Positions 1 to 8,343 of a stretch of 64,000 bases of DNA are shown in pieces; the stretch's first letter is position 1, and every line of letters begins with the position of its first letter. The notes below the pieces were generated by a model that was not told where the DNA came from, ran no database searches, and worked only from the letters and a program-made list of their open reading frames with translations. Position numbers and translations under genes: made by a program. Origin of the DNA: Thalassobium sp. R2A62. GTDB lineage: Bacteria; Pseudomonadota; Alphaproteobacteria; Rhodobacterales; Rhodobacteraceae. The stretch spans positions 3,423,926 to 3,487,925 of the forward strand of contig NZ_GG697169.2 in the NCBI RefSeq assembly GCF_000161835.1, given 5' to 3'.

Positions 1-77
1 CACAACGAATGTTTTGGGAAGCAGCATCGTTGTCGATGTGGCTCCTGATTTCGACTATTTTGCGTTGGAGGGTTGAA

Positions 78-557
78 ATGACCAAAGCACCTCAAAACCG
101 GATCTTGCGTTGGGTTCTTGTCGCGTCACTTGCGGTCAACTTGTTGGTTGTCGGGGTTGTGGCTGGTTCATTTGCCAAAACTGGCAATGGCCCTCGCGGG
201 GGAGCTGATCTGGGTGTTGGTCCCTTTGTGCGCGCGCTTGATGCCGATGGTCGGCGCGAGGTTCTGCGCGAATTGCGGAGCAATCGACAGGTCAGCGGCG
301 AGTTTCGCAATCTTCACCGTCAAGGGTTCCGCGATATTATTGAAGTGCTCAACACAGAGCCGTTCGATCCCGAGGCCATGCAGGCGTTGTTTGAAAGCCA
401 GCGTGGCCAAACCCAAGCGATCCAAGCTGCCGGTCAGCAGGCGCTGTTAGAGCATCTGACCGACATGACCCCAGAAGAACGTGCTGCATTCGCCACGCGT
501 TTCGAGACAGAAATCAAACGCCCACGCGGCCCCAGACGTCCACGTTCAGGCGGCTGA
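78..557 (+). CDS. Membrane-anchored periplasmic heavy-metal-sensor-like protein
   Basis: A 159-residue protein with one N-terminal membrane segment (about residues 10-32), then a hydrophilic, charged, mostly helical domain with a DMTPEERAAF motif near the C-terminus and a basic RPRGPRRPR tail. This layout and the TPEER motif resemble the periplasmic heavy-metal-resistance/CpxP-like family (PF13801), in which a small anchored helical domain faces the periplasm. I chose the ATG at 78 because a GGAGGG ribosome site lies just upstream; an in-frame ATG at 9 has no such site and lacks the expected N-terminus. The last 12 bases overlap the 3' end of the convergent diguanylate cyclase gene. In related bacteria such genes often follow an RpoE-type sigma factor, but the upstream gene is outside the window. 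The metal or stress sensed cannot be told. Confidence 0.6.
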   Translation: MTKAPQNRILRWVLVASLAVNLLVVGVVAGSFAKTGNGPRGGADLGVGPFVRALDADGRREVLRELRSNRQVSGEFRNLHRQGFRDIIEVLNTEPFDPEAMQALFESQRGQTQAIQAAGQQALLEHLTDMTPEERAAFATRFETEIKRPRGPRRPRSGG

Positions 558-1925
558 GGCGCTGATTTCGACTGTGTTTCGGCCGGCGTTTTTGGCCGAA
601 TACAAAGCCGCGTCCGCGCGACCAAAAAGATGGTCAAACGGCGGAGTTAACAGGGCTTCATCCCCGCTCATCGCGACACCAATGCTTAGGGTCACGGGCA
701 CGGGCATGCCCAGTTGGGGAATATGAAACGGAGTATCATCGACGACTGACCTCAACCGTTGGGCCGCAATTTCGGCTTCCTCTTGGGTTGTCTCAGGCAA
801 AGTCACTAGAAATTCTTCGCCCCCGACACGCGCGATCAGATCAATCAGTCGCAAGTTGTTGCGCAACCGGCGTGCGACCTCGATCAAAACAGCGTCGCCT
901 GCTCGGTGTCCATATTTGTCGTTCACTGATTTAAAGTGATCGATATCCAACATCATCACTGCAAATTCGCGACCAGATTCTTTGGCCCTTTCCGCGATAC
1001 GTTCCAAATGGGGCATCGCATAACGGCGATTGAACAGGCCGGTCAACGGATCGGTTACCGCAGCATTCAAGCCGTCACTCACACCTTTGCGCAGCCGGTC
1101 TTGCTGTTGCTTTCGTCGGACCTGAGTGTGAATGCGAAGTCTCAGCTCTTGATCCTCAAACGGATAGGGCAAAACATCGTTTGCCCCCAAATCCAATGCC
1201 ATGGCAGCGATATCCGGTTGGGTGTCGGATAAAACAACGACGATCGTAGCCAATCGGGTGTCCTTTCGGCTTCGCAGTTCTGAGACCAATTGCATTGCGC
1301 GTACTGTCGACAGGCTCGCGGCATCGAGCACGAAAACATCTGAATGAGAGGCCCCACTGCCAACTTCGAACACATCGTCGATATGCAATTTGATGGTCTT
1401 TATGCCACTTACAGAGGTCAAGACAGACGTCCATCGTTGAGACGCCGCAGGAGGCGCGGTAATCAGGGAAACGGTGCTAGGGGCCTCAAAATTCGTGGCT
1501 TGTTCCGCGAACCCGAGCGCGCGTTTGGTGTCGTCGCGCAGCTTTAGTTCCGATGCTGCGTCCTTTGCGCGAAGCAGACTGCGAATTCGGGCCAACAGCA
1601 ATGTTTCGTTCAGCGGTTTGAGCAGAACCTCATCGGCACCGGCGGCAAAGGCTGCGATCTTGTCGTCGCTGCTTTCGTGGGTCGCGGTGACGATGATCGG
1701 TACATCGGGAAATGACGTGCGGATATGCTGGCACAATGTGACAGCCCCCAAATCAGGAAAACCAAGATCCATGACAACAACGTCTGGGCATTTTTGATCA
1801 ATCTGGGCAATCGCGTCTTTGACGGACATGCTTTGTACAACGTCATATTTTGCGGACGCCAGTTTGACCTTCAGGACGATACGGTTGGTGGCAACTTCGT
1901 CAACAATCAGCACCTGTCCCGACAT
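546..1925 (-). CDS. pleD: PleD-family diguanylate cyclase response regulator (REC-REC-GGDEF)
   Basis: A 459-residue cytoplasmic protein of the Caulobacter PleD architecture: receiver domain 1 (about 1-120, phospho-acceptor Asp in VVMDLGFPD, Lys in LLKPL), a degenerate second receiver (about 150-275) and a GGDEF domain (about 290-455). The active-site motif is GGEEF at 368-372. An RxxD inhibitory site (R359, D362) sits nine residues upstream, at the same numbering as PleD, so synthesis of cyclic di-GMP from two GTP with product inhibition is expected. The usual paired acidic residues at the start of receiver 1 read DE rather than DD, which still allows Mg binding. It is encoded opposite DUF3572, a common pairing in Rhodobacteraceae. 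Its cognate kinase is not in the window. Confidence 0.9.
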   Translation of the reverse strand: MSGQVLIVDEVATNRIVLKVKLASAKYDVVQSMSVKDAIAQIDQKCPDVVVMDLGFPDLGAVTLCQHIRTSFPDVPIIVTATHESSDDKIAAFAAGADEVLLKPLNETLLLARIRSLLRAKDAASELKLRDDTKRALGFAEQATNFEAPSTVSLITAPPAASQRWTSVLTSVSGIKTIKLHIDDVFEVGSGASHSDVFVLDAASLSTVRAMQLVSELRSRKDTRLATIVVVLSDTQPDIAAMALDLGANDVLPYPFEDQELRLRIHTQVRRKQQQDRLRKGVSDGLNAAVTDPLTGLFNRRYAMPHLERIAERAKESGREFAVMMLDIDHFKSVNDKYGHRAGDAVLIEVARRLRNNLRLIDLIARVGGEEFLVTLPETTQEEAEIAAQRLRSVVDDTPFHIPQLGMPVPVTLSIGVAMSGDEALLTPPFDHLFGRADAALYSAKNAGRNTVEISASAA

Positions 1926-2032
1926 TCGTTTACGTCCTTTCCGACAGTAAGAGCGTCACCTTCTGTCTTTCCTTGGGGCCAATGTCGTGGCAAATGGTTA
2001 AGAAAGGGTTTCTGTTTGCGTAAGGAAAATGA

Positions 2033-2311
2033 ATGACACCAGCCGCTGCAGAGACAATTGGCCTACAGGCGCTTGCTTGGTTGGTCGGCGACGAAGAATT
2101 GTGCCCCGTCTTTATGGGATCGACGGGTGCCTCGGTCGACGATTTGCGCGTTCGGGCCAATGATCCTGCGTTTTTGGGCTCGGTTCTCGAATTTCTGACA
2201 ATGAACGATCAGTGGGTCATGCAGTTTTGCGATGCGAATGAATTGAAGTACGAAATGCCCCTTCATGCGCGGTATGCCTTGCCCGGTGCGCAGGACGTTC
2301 ATTGGACATGA
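2033..2311 (+). CDS. DUF3572 family protein
   Basis: A 92-residue acidic soluble protein without signal or membrane segment. The pattern AL.WL..DEELCPVFMGSTGAS near the N-terminus and VLEFLTMNDQWVMQFC in the middle match what I recall of the alphaproteobacterial DUF3572 family, whose function is unknown. It is divergent from pleD with about 107 bases between the starts. Its TGA stop overlaps the ATG of the following HAD gene (ATGA), which implies translational coupling. No functional prediction is warranted. Confidence 0.75.
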   Translation: MTPAAAETIGLQALAWLVGDEELCPVFMGSTGASVDDLRVRANDPAFLGSVLEFLTMNDQWVMQFCDANELKYEMPLHARYALPGAQDVHWT

Positions 2312-3036
2312 ATGTTAAGAAAGATCTCGGAATGGGTAACCAAGGCACGGGCATCAAGGGCGTTCTCTTTGACAAAGATGGAACGCTTTTTGACTTTGAC
2401 GCCACATGGGGTGTTTGGGCTGCGCGTTTCCTGACCCAAGAGGCTGGCGGCGATCCGGAGCTTGCCCAAAGATTGGGTGATGCTGTCGGGTATGACATGG
2501 CGCAGACGCGGTTTCGAAGATCAAGCGTCGTTGTCGCGGGCACACCGCGCGAAATCGCTGAACAATTGCTGCCGCAGCTTCCGTCTCAGCCCATTTCTGA
2601 GCTGATGGACCGGATGAACACGATGGCGCAACAGGTGCCGCAGGTCGAAGTCGTTCCATTGCACGAGTTCGTGCTGGACCTTAAGGCGCGTGGCCTGAAA
2701 ATTGGTGTCGCGACAAATGACGCCGAAGCACCAGCTCGAACTCATCTGGAACGCGCGGGAGTCGAAGCTCACTTTGATTTCGTCGCGGGATCAGACAGCG
2801 GATATGGTGGAAAACCATCGGCGGGGCAGTTGATAGCATTTTGTGACGCGGTCGGCCTGGCCCCCGAAGATTGTGCAATGGTTGGGGATAGCTTGCATGA
2901 CCTATCCGCAGGTCAAGCGGCTGGAATGTTTCGGATCGGCGTCCTGACAGGCACGGCGACGGAACAAGATTTGGGGCCGCATTGTGATCTGCTCTTGTCC
3001 AGCATTGGCGCTTTAGGTGCGTGGCTCGACGCCTAA
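2308..3036 (+). CDS. HAD-superfamily hydrolase, phosphoglycolate-phosphatase-like
   Basis: A 242-residue haloacid-dehalogenase-type phosphatase. Motif I is FDKDGTLFDFD (nucleophile about D22, acid/base D24), motif II lies in GVATNDA, the Lys of motif III in GGKPSAGQ, and motif IV is AMVGDSLHD. A four-helix cap domain is inserted after motif I, as in the Gph/subclass I group. The substrate is probably a small phosphate ester such as 2-phosphoglycolate, but cap sequences do not fix this. I chose ATG 2308, which overlaps the DUF3572 stop; TTG 2302 is an alternative, and ATG 2332 would remove an N-terminal extension that carries no motif. Confidence 0.75.
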   Translation: MNVKKDLGMGNQGTGIKGVLFDKDGTLFDFDATWGVWAARFLTQEAGGDPELAQRLGDAVGYDMAQTRFRRSSVVVAGTPREIAEQLLPQLPSQPISELMDRMNTMAQQVPQVEVVPLHEFVLDLKARGLKIGVATNDAEAPARTHLERAGVEAHFDFVAGSDSGYGGKPSAGQLIAFCDAVGLAPEDCAMVGDSLHDLSAGQAAGMFRIGVLTGTATEQDLGPHCDLLLSSIGALGAWLDA

Positions 3037-3138
3037 TCCGAACCAACGTTCGTCAAAAACGACACCAGATGTCGCCCGAGGCGCGGTAATCCCATTGTGA
3101 CTATTGTCCGATCAAGACAGTCATAAGAGGAGAACCCG

Positions 3139-4698
3139 ATGTCTGATACTGGTCCCAAACGCCGTCGTGGCGGTGGCCGCGCTGGAAATGCCGCCAGACG
3201 TGGTGGCAATGTGATCGATCAGATGCCGTGGCGAATTCCTGTAAATATTGACGCCCCGACCGAACCATTGACCCCAGAGGGGGTAGAAGCGGTTCATGAT
3301 GGTGCCATGCGCATTCTCGAAGAGATCGGGATCGTCTTTCTCAACGAAGAGAGCCTTGCATTGTTCAAAGAGGCTGGATGCAAAGTCGAAGGTGAAACCG
3401 TTAAGATGGGTCGTGACTGGGTCATGGAGATGATTGCTCAGGCCCCTGCAGAATTCACAATCACGCCGCGTAACCCTGCGAGGGCGTTGCCAATCGGTGG
3501 CAAACATATCTTGTTTGGAAATGTGTCTTCACCGCCCAACTATTACGACCTCGAGATTGGGAAAAAGGTTCCCGGTAATCGCAAGCAATGTGCGGATCTG
3601 TTGCGGCTCACACAGTATTTTAACTGTATCCACTTTGCCGGTGGCTATCCTGTGGAACCGGTCGATATCCATGCCAGCATTAGGCACCTCGATGTTGTGC
3701 ATGACAAACTGACCCTGACGGACAAAGTCGCCCATGCCTATTCCTTGGGGCAAGAGCGGGTTGAGGATGTGATGGAGATGGTGCGTATCTCTGGCGGCTG
3801 GACCCATGAAGAATTTGAAGCCAGCCCCAAGATGTACACTAACATCAATTCAACCTCGCCGCTAAAACATGACGTCCCGATGATCGACGGCTGCTTGCGG
3901 ATGATCCGCAGAGGGCAGGCGGTGTTCGTGACCCCATTCACATTGGCAGGAGCCATGGCGCCGGTCACAATGGCAGGTGCCGTGGCACAGTCTATTGCCG
4001 AAGCGCTCGCCGCGATTGCGTTGTTCCAGTACGTCCGGCCGGGATCGGCCTGCGTTATCGGTACATTCACATCCAACGTAGACATGAAATCTGGTGCGCC
4101 AGCGTTTGGAACACCTGAATATATGCGTGCGACGCAAATGACGGGCCAAATGGCGCGGTGCTACGGATTGCCGATGCGCGCCTCCGGCTCTTGTGCGGCT
4201 AACGTACCTGACGGCCAAGCCATGTGGGAAACCTCGAACGCCATGTGGTCAGCCGTTCAGTCAGGTACAAACGTAGTCTACCACGCTGCAGGTTGGCTCG
4301 AAGGAGGGCTGATCGCCAGCCCGGAAAAGTTTGTGATGGACTGTGAAGTTCTGCAAATGATCCAACGCTATATGGAGCCCCAAATTTGCGACACCAGCGC
4401 CGATGGCATTGCTCTCGACGCTATTCGAGAGGTGGGCAGTGATGGGCACTTCTTTGGGATTGAACACACCCAAGAACGCTATGAAACTGCGTTCTACCAA
4501 CCGTTCGTATCGGACTGGCGGAACTTTGAAGGCTGGGATCTCGCCGGCGGCGTTTGGACTGCCGAGCGTGCGCATGGGATATTCAAAGAGATCATCGCCA
4601 ATTTTGAAGAACCACCAATGGACGCGGGGATCAAAGAAGAGCTCGCCGCATTTGTAGAGAAACGCAAACGCGAAGGCGGAGCCCCGACCGACTTCTAA
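3139..4698 (+). CDS. MttB-family (trimethylamine/betaine-type) corrinoid methyltransferase homologue
   Basis: A 519-residue protein of the MttB superfamily, TIM-barrel enzymes that move a methyl group from a quaternary or tertiary amine to a corrinoid protein. The reading frame is continuous with no internal TAG, so this is a non-pyrrolysine member like the glycine-betaine methyltransferase MtgB rather than archaeal MttB. The N-terminus is an unusual basic Arg/Gly stretch (RRRGGGRAGNAARRGG) before the conserved region that starts near PWRIPVNIDAPTEPLT. The start has a clear AGAGGAGA ribosome site. No corrinoid protein, activase or methyltransferase partner is encoded nearby, so the acceptor is unknown; the sarcosine oxidase genes 15 kb away are a loose link to methylated-amine use. 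Confidence 0.8.
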   Translation: MSDTGPKRRRGGGRAGNAARRGGNVIDQMPWRIPVNIDAPTEPLTPEGVEAVHDGAMRILEEIGIVFLNEESLALFKEAGCKVEGETVKMGRDWVMEMIAQAPAEFTITPRNPARALPIGGKHILFGNVSSPPNYYDLEIGKKVPGNRKQCADLLRLTQYFNCIHFAGGYPVEPVDIHASIRHLDVVHDKLTLTDKVAHAYSLGQERVEDVMEMVRISGGWTHEEFEASPKMYTNINSTSPLKHDVPMIDGCLRMIRRGQAVFVTPFTLAGAMAPVTMAGAVAQSIAEALAAIALFQYVRPGSACVIGTFTSNVDMKSGAPAFGTPEYMRATQMTGQMARCYGLPMRASGSCAANVPDGQAMWETSNAMWSAVQSGTNVVYHAAGWLEGGLIASPEKFVMDCEVLQMIQRYMEPQICDTSADGIALDAIREVGSDGHFFGIEHTQERYETAFYQPFVSDWRNFEGWDLAGGVWTAERAHGIFKEIIANFEEPPMDAGIKEELAAFVEKRKREGGAPTDF

Positions 4699-4789
4699 TC
4701 TATAAAGTGGTTAAGGTCTCTCGAAGGGCATAAGGCTTTTGTTAACATCCGTCGGTCATACCCGAACGTGGTAACTGTTTGGAGGTGTT

Positions 4790-5374
4790 ATGCACGGGCT
4801 CATAAATCGCGCATTTCAAAGTTTTGTGTGTGATACATATGGCGAAGCGATCTGGGAAACGATCGTGCGCAAGGCTGCGCTTGAGGTCACAACCTTTGAG
4901 GCGATGCTGGTCTATGATGACCAGATTTTGTTCGACATGATCAGGGCTGCTTCAGAAACCCTCCAAAAACCGTGCTCGGTCCTGCTCGAAGACGTCGGTA
5001 CCTATCTGGTGTCTCACCCGACCAGCGGTGGCCTACGTCGCCTGTTACGGTTCGGTGGCGATACGTTCGGTGACTTCTTGCTGACGCTTGATGATATGCC
5101 GGATTGGGCCCAGCTCGCATTGCCCGAACTCTACATCCCGCCCCTTGAGGTGCGCCAAACAGGCCCTGATGGATACCGCATTGTCGTTAATTCACCGCTG
5201 GCAGGGATCGCGTTTGGGATTTTGGGCGTGCTGCGGGCAATGGCTGATGACTATGGAGCGCTTGTTCTTATGGACCTTGCAAAAGGTGAGACAGGGCTCG
5301 ATCAGATTGAGGTCCAATTGTTAGACGTCAAATTTGCCAAGGCTCGGGAATTTGAACTGGCGCATAGCCAATGA
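4790..5374 (+). CDS. H-NOX-like (HNOB) protein lacking heme-ligand residues
   Basis: A 194-residue protein that starts MHGLINRAFQ and aligns by pattern with the heme-NO/oxygen-binding (H-NOX) fold: an N-terminal helical subdomain, then a segment LTLDDMPDWAQ, PP residues and a C-terminal alpha/beta part. In canonical H-NOX the residue at the position of P104 is the proximal heme histidine (H102 of the Thermoanaerobacter protein). The YxSxR heme-propionate motif corresponds here to V133-N-S-P-L137, so only Ser is kept. The only other histidines are at 2, 76 and near the C-terminus. I infer that heme binding is lost or altered. The gene is translationally coupled to the following GGDEF gene (ATGA at 5371-5374), as expected of a sensor-effector pair. 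Ribosome site GGAGG precedes ATG 4790. Confidence 0.75.
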   Translation: MHGLINRAFQSFVCDTYGEAIWETIVRKAALEVTTFEAMLVYDDQILFDMIRAASETLQKPCSVLLEDVGTYLVSHPTSGGLRRLLRFGGDTFGDFLLTLDDMPDWAQLALPELYIPPLEVRQTGPDGYRIVVNSPLAGIAFGILGVLRAMADDYGALVLMDLAKGETGLDQIEVQLLDVKFAKAREFELAHSQ

Positions 5375-6408
5375 CTGTTCAATCTCATGATTTCAACGCT
5401 GATGTGTGCCAAGTGGATGCCGTCTTGGACGTTGTTTGCCCGATGCACGTGCGGCTCGGTGCAGGTGGGGAAATTCTGAACATTGGCCCAACCCTGCGGA
5501 AATGTTGGTCTCAACACTTTGCAATTGGTGATCCGGTTTTCGATGCGTTTTCGATGCTTCGTCCGCGTGCGGGTGACAAATTCAGTGATCTCATCGAAAC
5601 GGCAGGGCAAAAACTTCACCTCGCATTCGTCGCGAACCCAGAGACACGTCTCAAGGGGGTGCTTGTACCGCTTGGGGATCAGCTGGGGTATTTGTTGACC
5701 TTGTCTTTCGGAATCGGCGTGATCGATGCGGTGCGACGCTTTGATCTGACGTCAGCGGATTTTGCCCATACCGATCTTGCCATCGAAATGCTTTACCTCG
5801 TCGAGGCCAAAAACGCGGTTATGGACGAAACCAAAAAGCTGAACCTGCGCCTTCAATCGGCCCGCGAAGCCGCTGAAGAACAGGCATTTGCAGATGCTTT
5901 GACAGGGCTTAGCAACCGCCGAGCTCTGGACCAGATGCTTGAGCAAACTCTGACCCAAGGCAATGATTTTGCATTGATGCAAATAGATCTCGACCACTTC
6001 AAAGCAGTCAATGATACGTTGGGACATGCAGCCGGTGATCATGTGTTGACGGCAGTTGCCGAAATTTTGCGGGACGTGACACGTTCCGATGACGTCGTGA
6101 CGCGGATCGGGGGCGACGAATTTGTCATTTTGTTCTTGGGGCTGGTCGACCGCGAACGACTAGGCACAATCGCGTCGCGGGTGATTGAACGGATTGAAGT
6201 ACCGATTCCATTCGAAGGCGAGATGTGTCGAATTTCTGCGAGCGCGGGCACAACCTTGTCCACGTATTATTCTGACCCAACGGCGATTCAGATGCTCGCA
6301 GACGCGGACCGGGCTCTCTATCGCAGCAAGTCGTTAGGCCGCGCCCAACACTGCTTTTTTAAACCTGAACAAGACATAACCCTGGCGCAGCGCGCTGAAG
6401 ACCAATAA
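5371..6408 (+). CDS. HNOBA-like/GGDEF diguanylate cyclase coupled to the H-NOX-like protein
   Basis: A 345-residue protein. Residues about 15-120 (VCPMHVRLGAGGEILNIG, later FSMLRP) resemble the HNOBA/PAS-like domain that follows H-NOX in soluble guanylate cyclases; about 140-172 is a charged coiled coil (KNAVMDETKKLNLRLQSAREA); the rest is a GGDEF domain with intact GGDEF at 247-251 and an RxxD inhibitory site at R238/D241. It should make cyclic di-GMP in the cytoplasm under control of the upstream H-NOX-like subunit. The start ATG overlaps the upstream stop. There is no EAL domain. Enzyme class is secure; the HNOBA assignment rests on pattern reading. Confidence 0.85.
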   Translation: MTVQSHDFNADVCQVDAVLDVVCPMHVRLGAGGEILNIGPTLRKCWSQHFAIGDPVFDAFSMLRPRAGDKFSDLIETAGQKLHLAFVANPETRLKGVLVPLGDQLGYLLTLSFGIGVIDAVRRFDLTSADFAHTDLAIEMLYLVEAKNAVMDETKKLNLRLQSAREAAEEQAFADALTGLSNRRALDQMLEQTLTQGNDFALMQIDLDHFKAVNDTLGHAAGDHVLTAVAEILRDVTRSDDVVTRIGGDEFVILFLGLVDRERLGTIASRVIERIEVPIPFEGEMCRISASAGTTLSTYYSDPTAIQMLADADRALYRSKSLGRAQHCFFKPEQDITLAQRAEDQ

Positions 6409-6422
6409 TTTTGGGGAAACCG

Positions 6423-6497
6423 TGGCAGCCCGTAGGGGAATCGAACCCCTCTTTCCAGGTTGAAAACCTGGCGTCCTAACCGATAGACGAACGGGCC
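6423..6497 (-). tRNA. tRNA-Glu (anticodon TTC)
   Basis: Read on the minus strand the 75 bases fold as a complete cloverleaf: acceptor GGCCCGT pairing with ACGGGCT (G1-U72 wobble), D arm, anticodon stem CCAGG/CCTGG with loop TTTTCAA giving anticodon TTC, T arm GGGG-TTCGATT-CCCC, discriminator G and encoded CCA. It serves GAA/GAG codons. The gene lies alone, downstream of recJ on the same strand, with its own promoter. Confidence 0.97.
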
Positions 6498-6512
6498 ACG
6501 TTGGTAGGCGTG

Positions 6513-6541
6513 TGATTAGGCCAAGCCGCATGCGAGAGCAA
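6513..6541 (-). promoter_or_regulatory. Probable tRNA-Glu promoter lacking T at -7
   Basis: On the minus strand TTGCTC (-35, 6541-6536) and TAATCA (-10, 6518-6513) are separated by exactly 17 bases, and the -10 ends 15 bases before the mature tRNA 5' end, which gives a leader of about 8-9 bases. The last -10 base is A, not the usual T. That is the class of promoter known to depend on CarD in Rhodobacter sphaeroides; carD is at 62.0 kb here. Confidence 0.55.
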
Positions 6542-6594
6542 GAGGATTCTTTCGCATTTTTATGGGTTTTTTTGACCATGCAAATTTTCGAAAA

Positions 6595-8343
6595 TTATGC
6601 CGGTGCTGCATCTTCTAATCGGAGCTGGACACGGTCTCTGCCTTGCCAGCTGTTGATTTCCAATCGACCGGCCAAATGAAACCGCGCGCCGCCATGTTTT
6701 TCAAGCGTTGGCCCCAATGGGCCATCAAACGCACCAAATGAAATCGCTTCGATCCTTGCCCCCATTCCGTCACCAAACGTGATTTTTAGGTGGCTGTCTC
6801 CAACCCGCTTGGCAAAATTAATTTGGACATCTGGAAATGCAAATCGGGGCGCAGAGGCGCCGGCTCCGAATGGACCAGCTTGTTCAAGCTGTGCGATCAA
6901 TTCTGGTGTCGCGGCACTTGGCATCAATACACCGTCTAGTTTGAGATCTGATGGGCCTAGCTCACCGGCCCCTTGTTTGCCAAGCAACTCAGACAATCGG
7001 GCCATTGCAGGTTCTAATTGTGCGCGTGCAACGGTCAAGCCAGCCGCCATTTTATGTCCGCCGCCCTTGATCAATAGTCCTTCGGCAGCAACCCGCTGGA
7101 TCGCGGCTCCCAAATCGATCCCGCTGACGGATCGACCTGATCCTTTGCCTTCATCACCGTCTAGTCCGATCACGATGGAAGGCCGGTTTGTTTGTTCCTT
7201 GATCCGGCTTGCGATGATGCCGACAACGCCCGGGTGCCAACCATCCCCTGCCGCCCAAACCAGTGGCGCGCTTTGATCACGTTGTTCCATTTGATCGGTC
7301 GCGGCGGCTCTGACTTGCCCCTCGATCTCGCGTCGTTCTGAATTGAGTTGGTCGAGACGTTCCGCCAAGGCGCGTGCCTCGTTCATATCGGTGCTGGCCA
7401 ACAACCGAGCACCCATGTCCGCCGCCCCGATCCGCCCCCCTGCATTCACGCGAGGACCTAGCAGAAACCCAAGATGATAAGATGTCGGAGCCGCATCCAT
7501 GCGAGCGACATCCGCCAATGCAACAAGGCCGATCCGCTTGCGTTGTGCCATGACCTGCAAACCAGTTCTGACAAACGCGCGGTTAAGCCCGATCAACGGC
7601 GCTACATCTGCAACCGTGGCCAATGCAACAAGATCGAGCATCGACATTAAATCCGGCCCTTTGACGTCGTCTTGACGCATCTGGCGGTTCGCTTCGACCA
7701 GCATCATAAACACAACGCCTGCTGCACATAAATGTGCCAGATCGCCTGTTTCATCTTGCCGGTTTGGGTTGACGACCGAATGCGCGGGCGGAAGTGTTTC
7801 ACCACCTAAGTGGTGATCCAAGACGACCACATCGGCGCTCTGAGCTGCCTCGATCGGGCCGTGAGACAGGGTCCCACAATCGACGCAGACGATCAGATCG
7901 TGTTGATCCGCCAACTTCTTCATCGCCGCATCGTTGGGGCCGTATCCCTCGTCTATCCGGTCAGGGATATAAAGCGTTGCATCGTGGTTCATAGCGCGTA
8001 GCCACGCCAAAAGAAGAGCTGCAGAGGCACCGCCGTCCACATCGTAGTCGGCGAAGATGGCGATCTTCTCTCGTTTTTTCAGAGCTTGAACACACCGCAA
8101 AGCCGCGCGTTCCATGTCCAAAAGGCTACGAGGGTCAGGCATCAAGTCCCGCAAGGCAGGCGTGAGAAACGCCGACGCCTCGGGTGCTGGTACACCGCGC
8201 CGGACGAGTGTCCGGCAAATTGGCAAGGGCAGATCGGAGTCTTGGGCCATCGCTTGCGCGAGACGGTCTTGGTCCGCGGTGGGACCAACCCAACGCCGCC
8301 CCGTGACCGAGGCGGCAACTCCGAGAAACCCGTTATCTACCAA
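6595..8343 (-). CDS. recJ: Single-stranded-DNA-specific exonuclease RecJ
   Basis: A 582-residue DHH/DHHA1-family 5'-3' single-strand exonuclease used in recombination and mismatch/base-excision repair. Visible motifs: FADYDVDGG (motif I), VCVDCG, VVLDHHLGGE (the DHH motif), GPRVNAGGRIG, and GGGHKMAAG of the DHHA1 domain, followed by an OB-like C-terminal domain. The apparent start is TTG at 8343, which overlaps the 3' end of glpX by 11 bases; this fits coupled translation in the hom-glpX-recJ order usual for the family, but a slightly downstream start cannot be excluded. Confidence 0.93.
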   Translation of the reverse strand: MVDNGFLGVAASVTGRRWVGPTADQDRLAQAMAQDSDLPLPICRTLVRRGVPAPEASAFLTPALRDLMPDPRSLLDMERAALRCVQALKKREKIAIFADYDVDGGASAALLLAWLRAMNHDATLYIPDRIDEGYGPNDAAMKKLADQHDLIVCVDCGTLSHGPIEAAQSADVVVLDHHLGGETLPPAHSVVNPNRQDETGDLAHLCAAGVVFMMLVEANRQMRQDDVKGPDLMSMLDLVALATVADVAPLIGLNRAFVRTGLQVMAQRKRIGLVALADVARMDAAPTSYHLGFLLGPRVNAGGRIGAADMGARLLASTDMNEARALAERLDQLNSERREIEGQVRAAATDQMEQRDQSAPLVWAAGDGWHPGVVGIIASRIKEQTNRPSIVIGLDGDEGKGSGRSVSGIDLGAAIQRVAAEGLLIKGGGHKMAAGLTVARAQLEPAMARLSELLGKQGAGELGPSDLKLDGVLMPSAATPELIAQLEQAGPFGAGASAPRFAFPDVQINFAKRVGDSHLKITFGDGMGARIEAISFGAFDGPLGPTLEKHGGARFHLAGRLEINSWQGRDRVQLRLEDAAPA

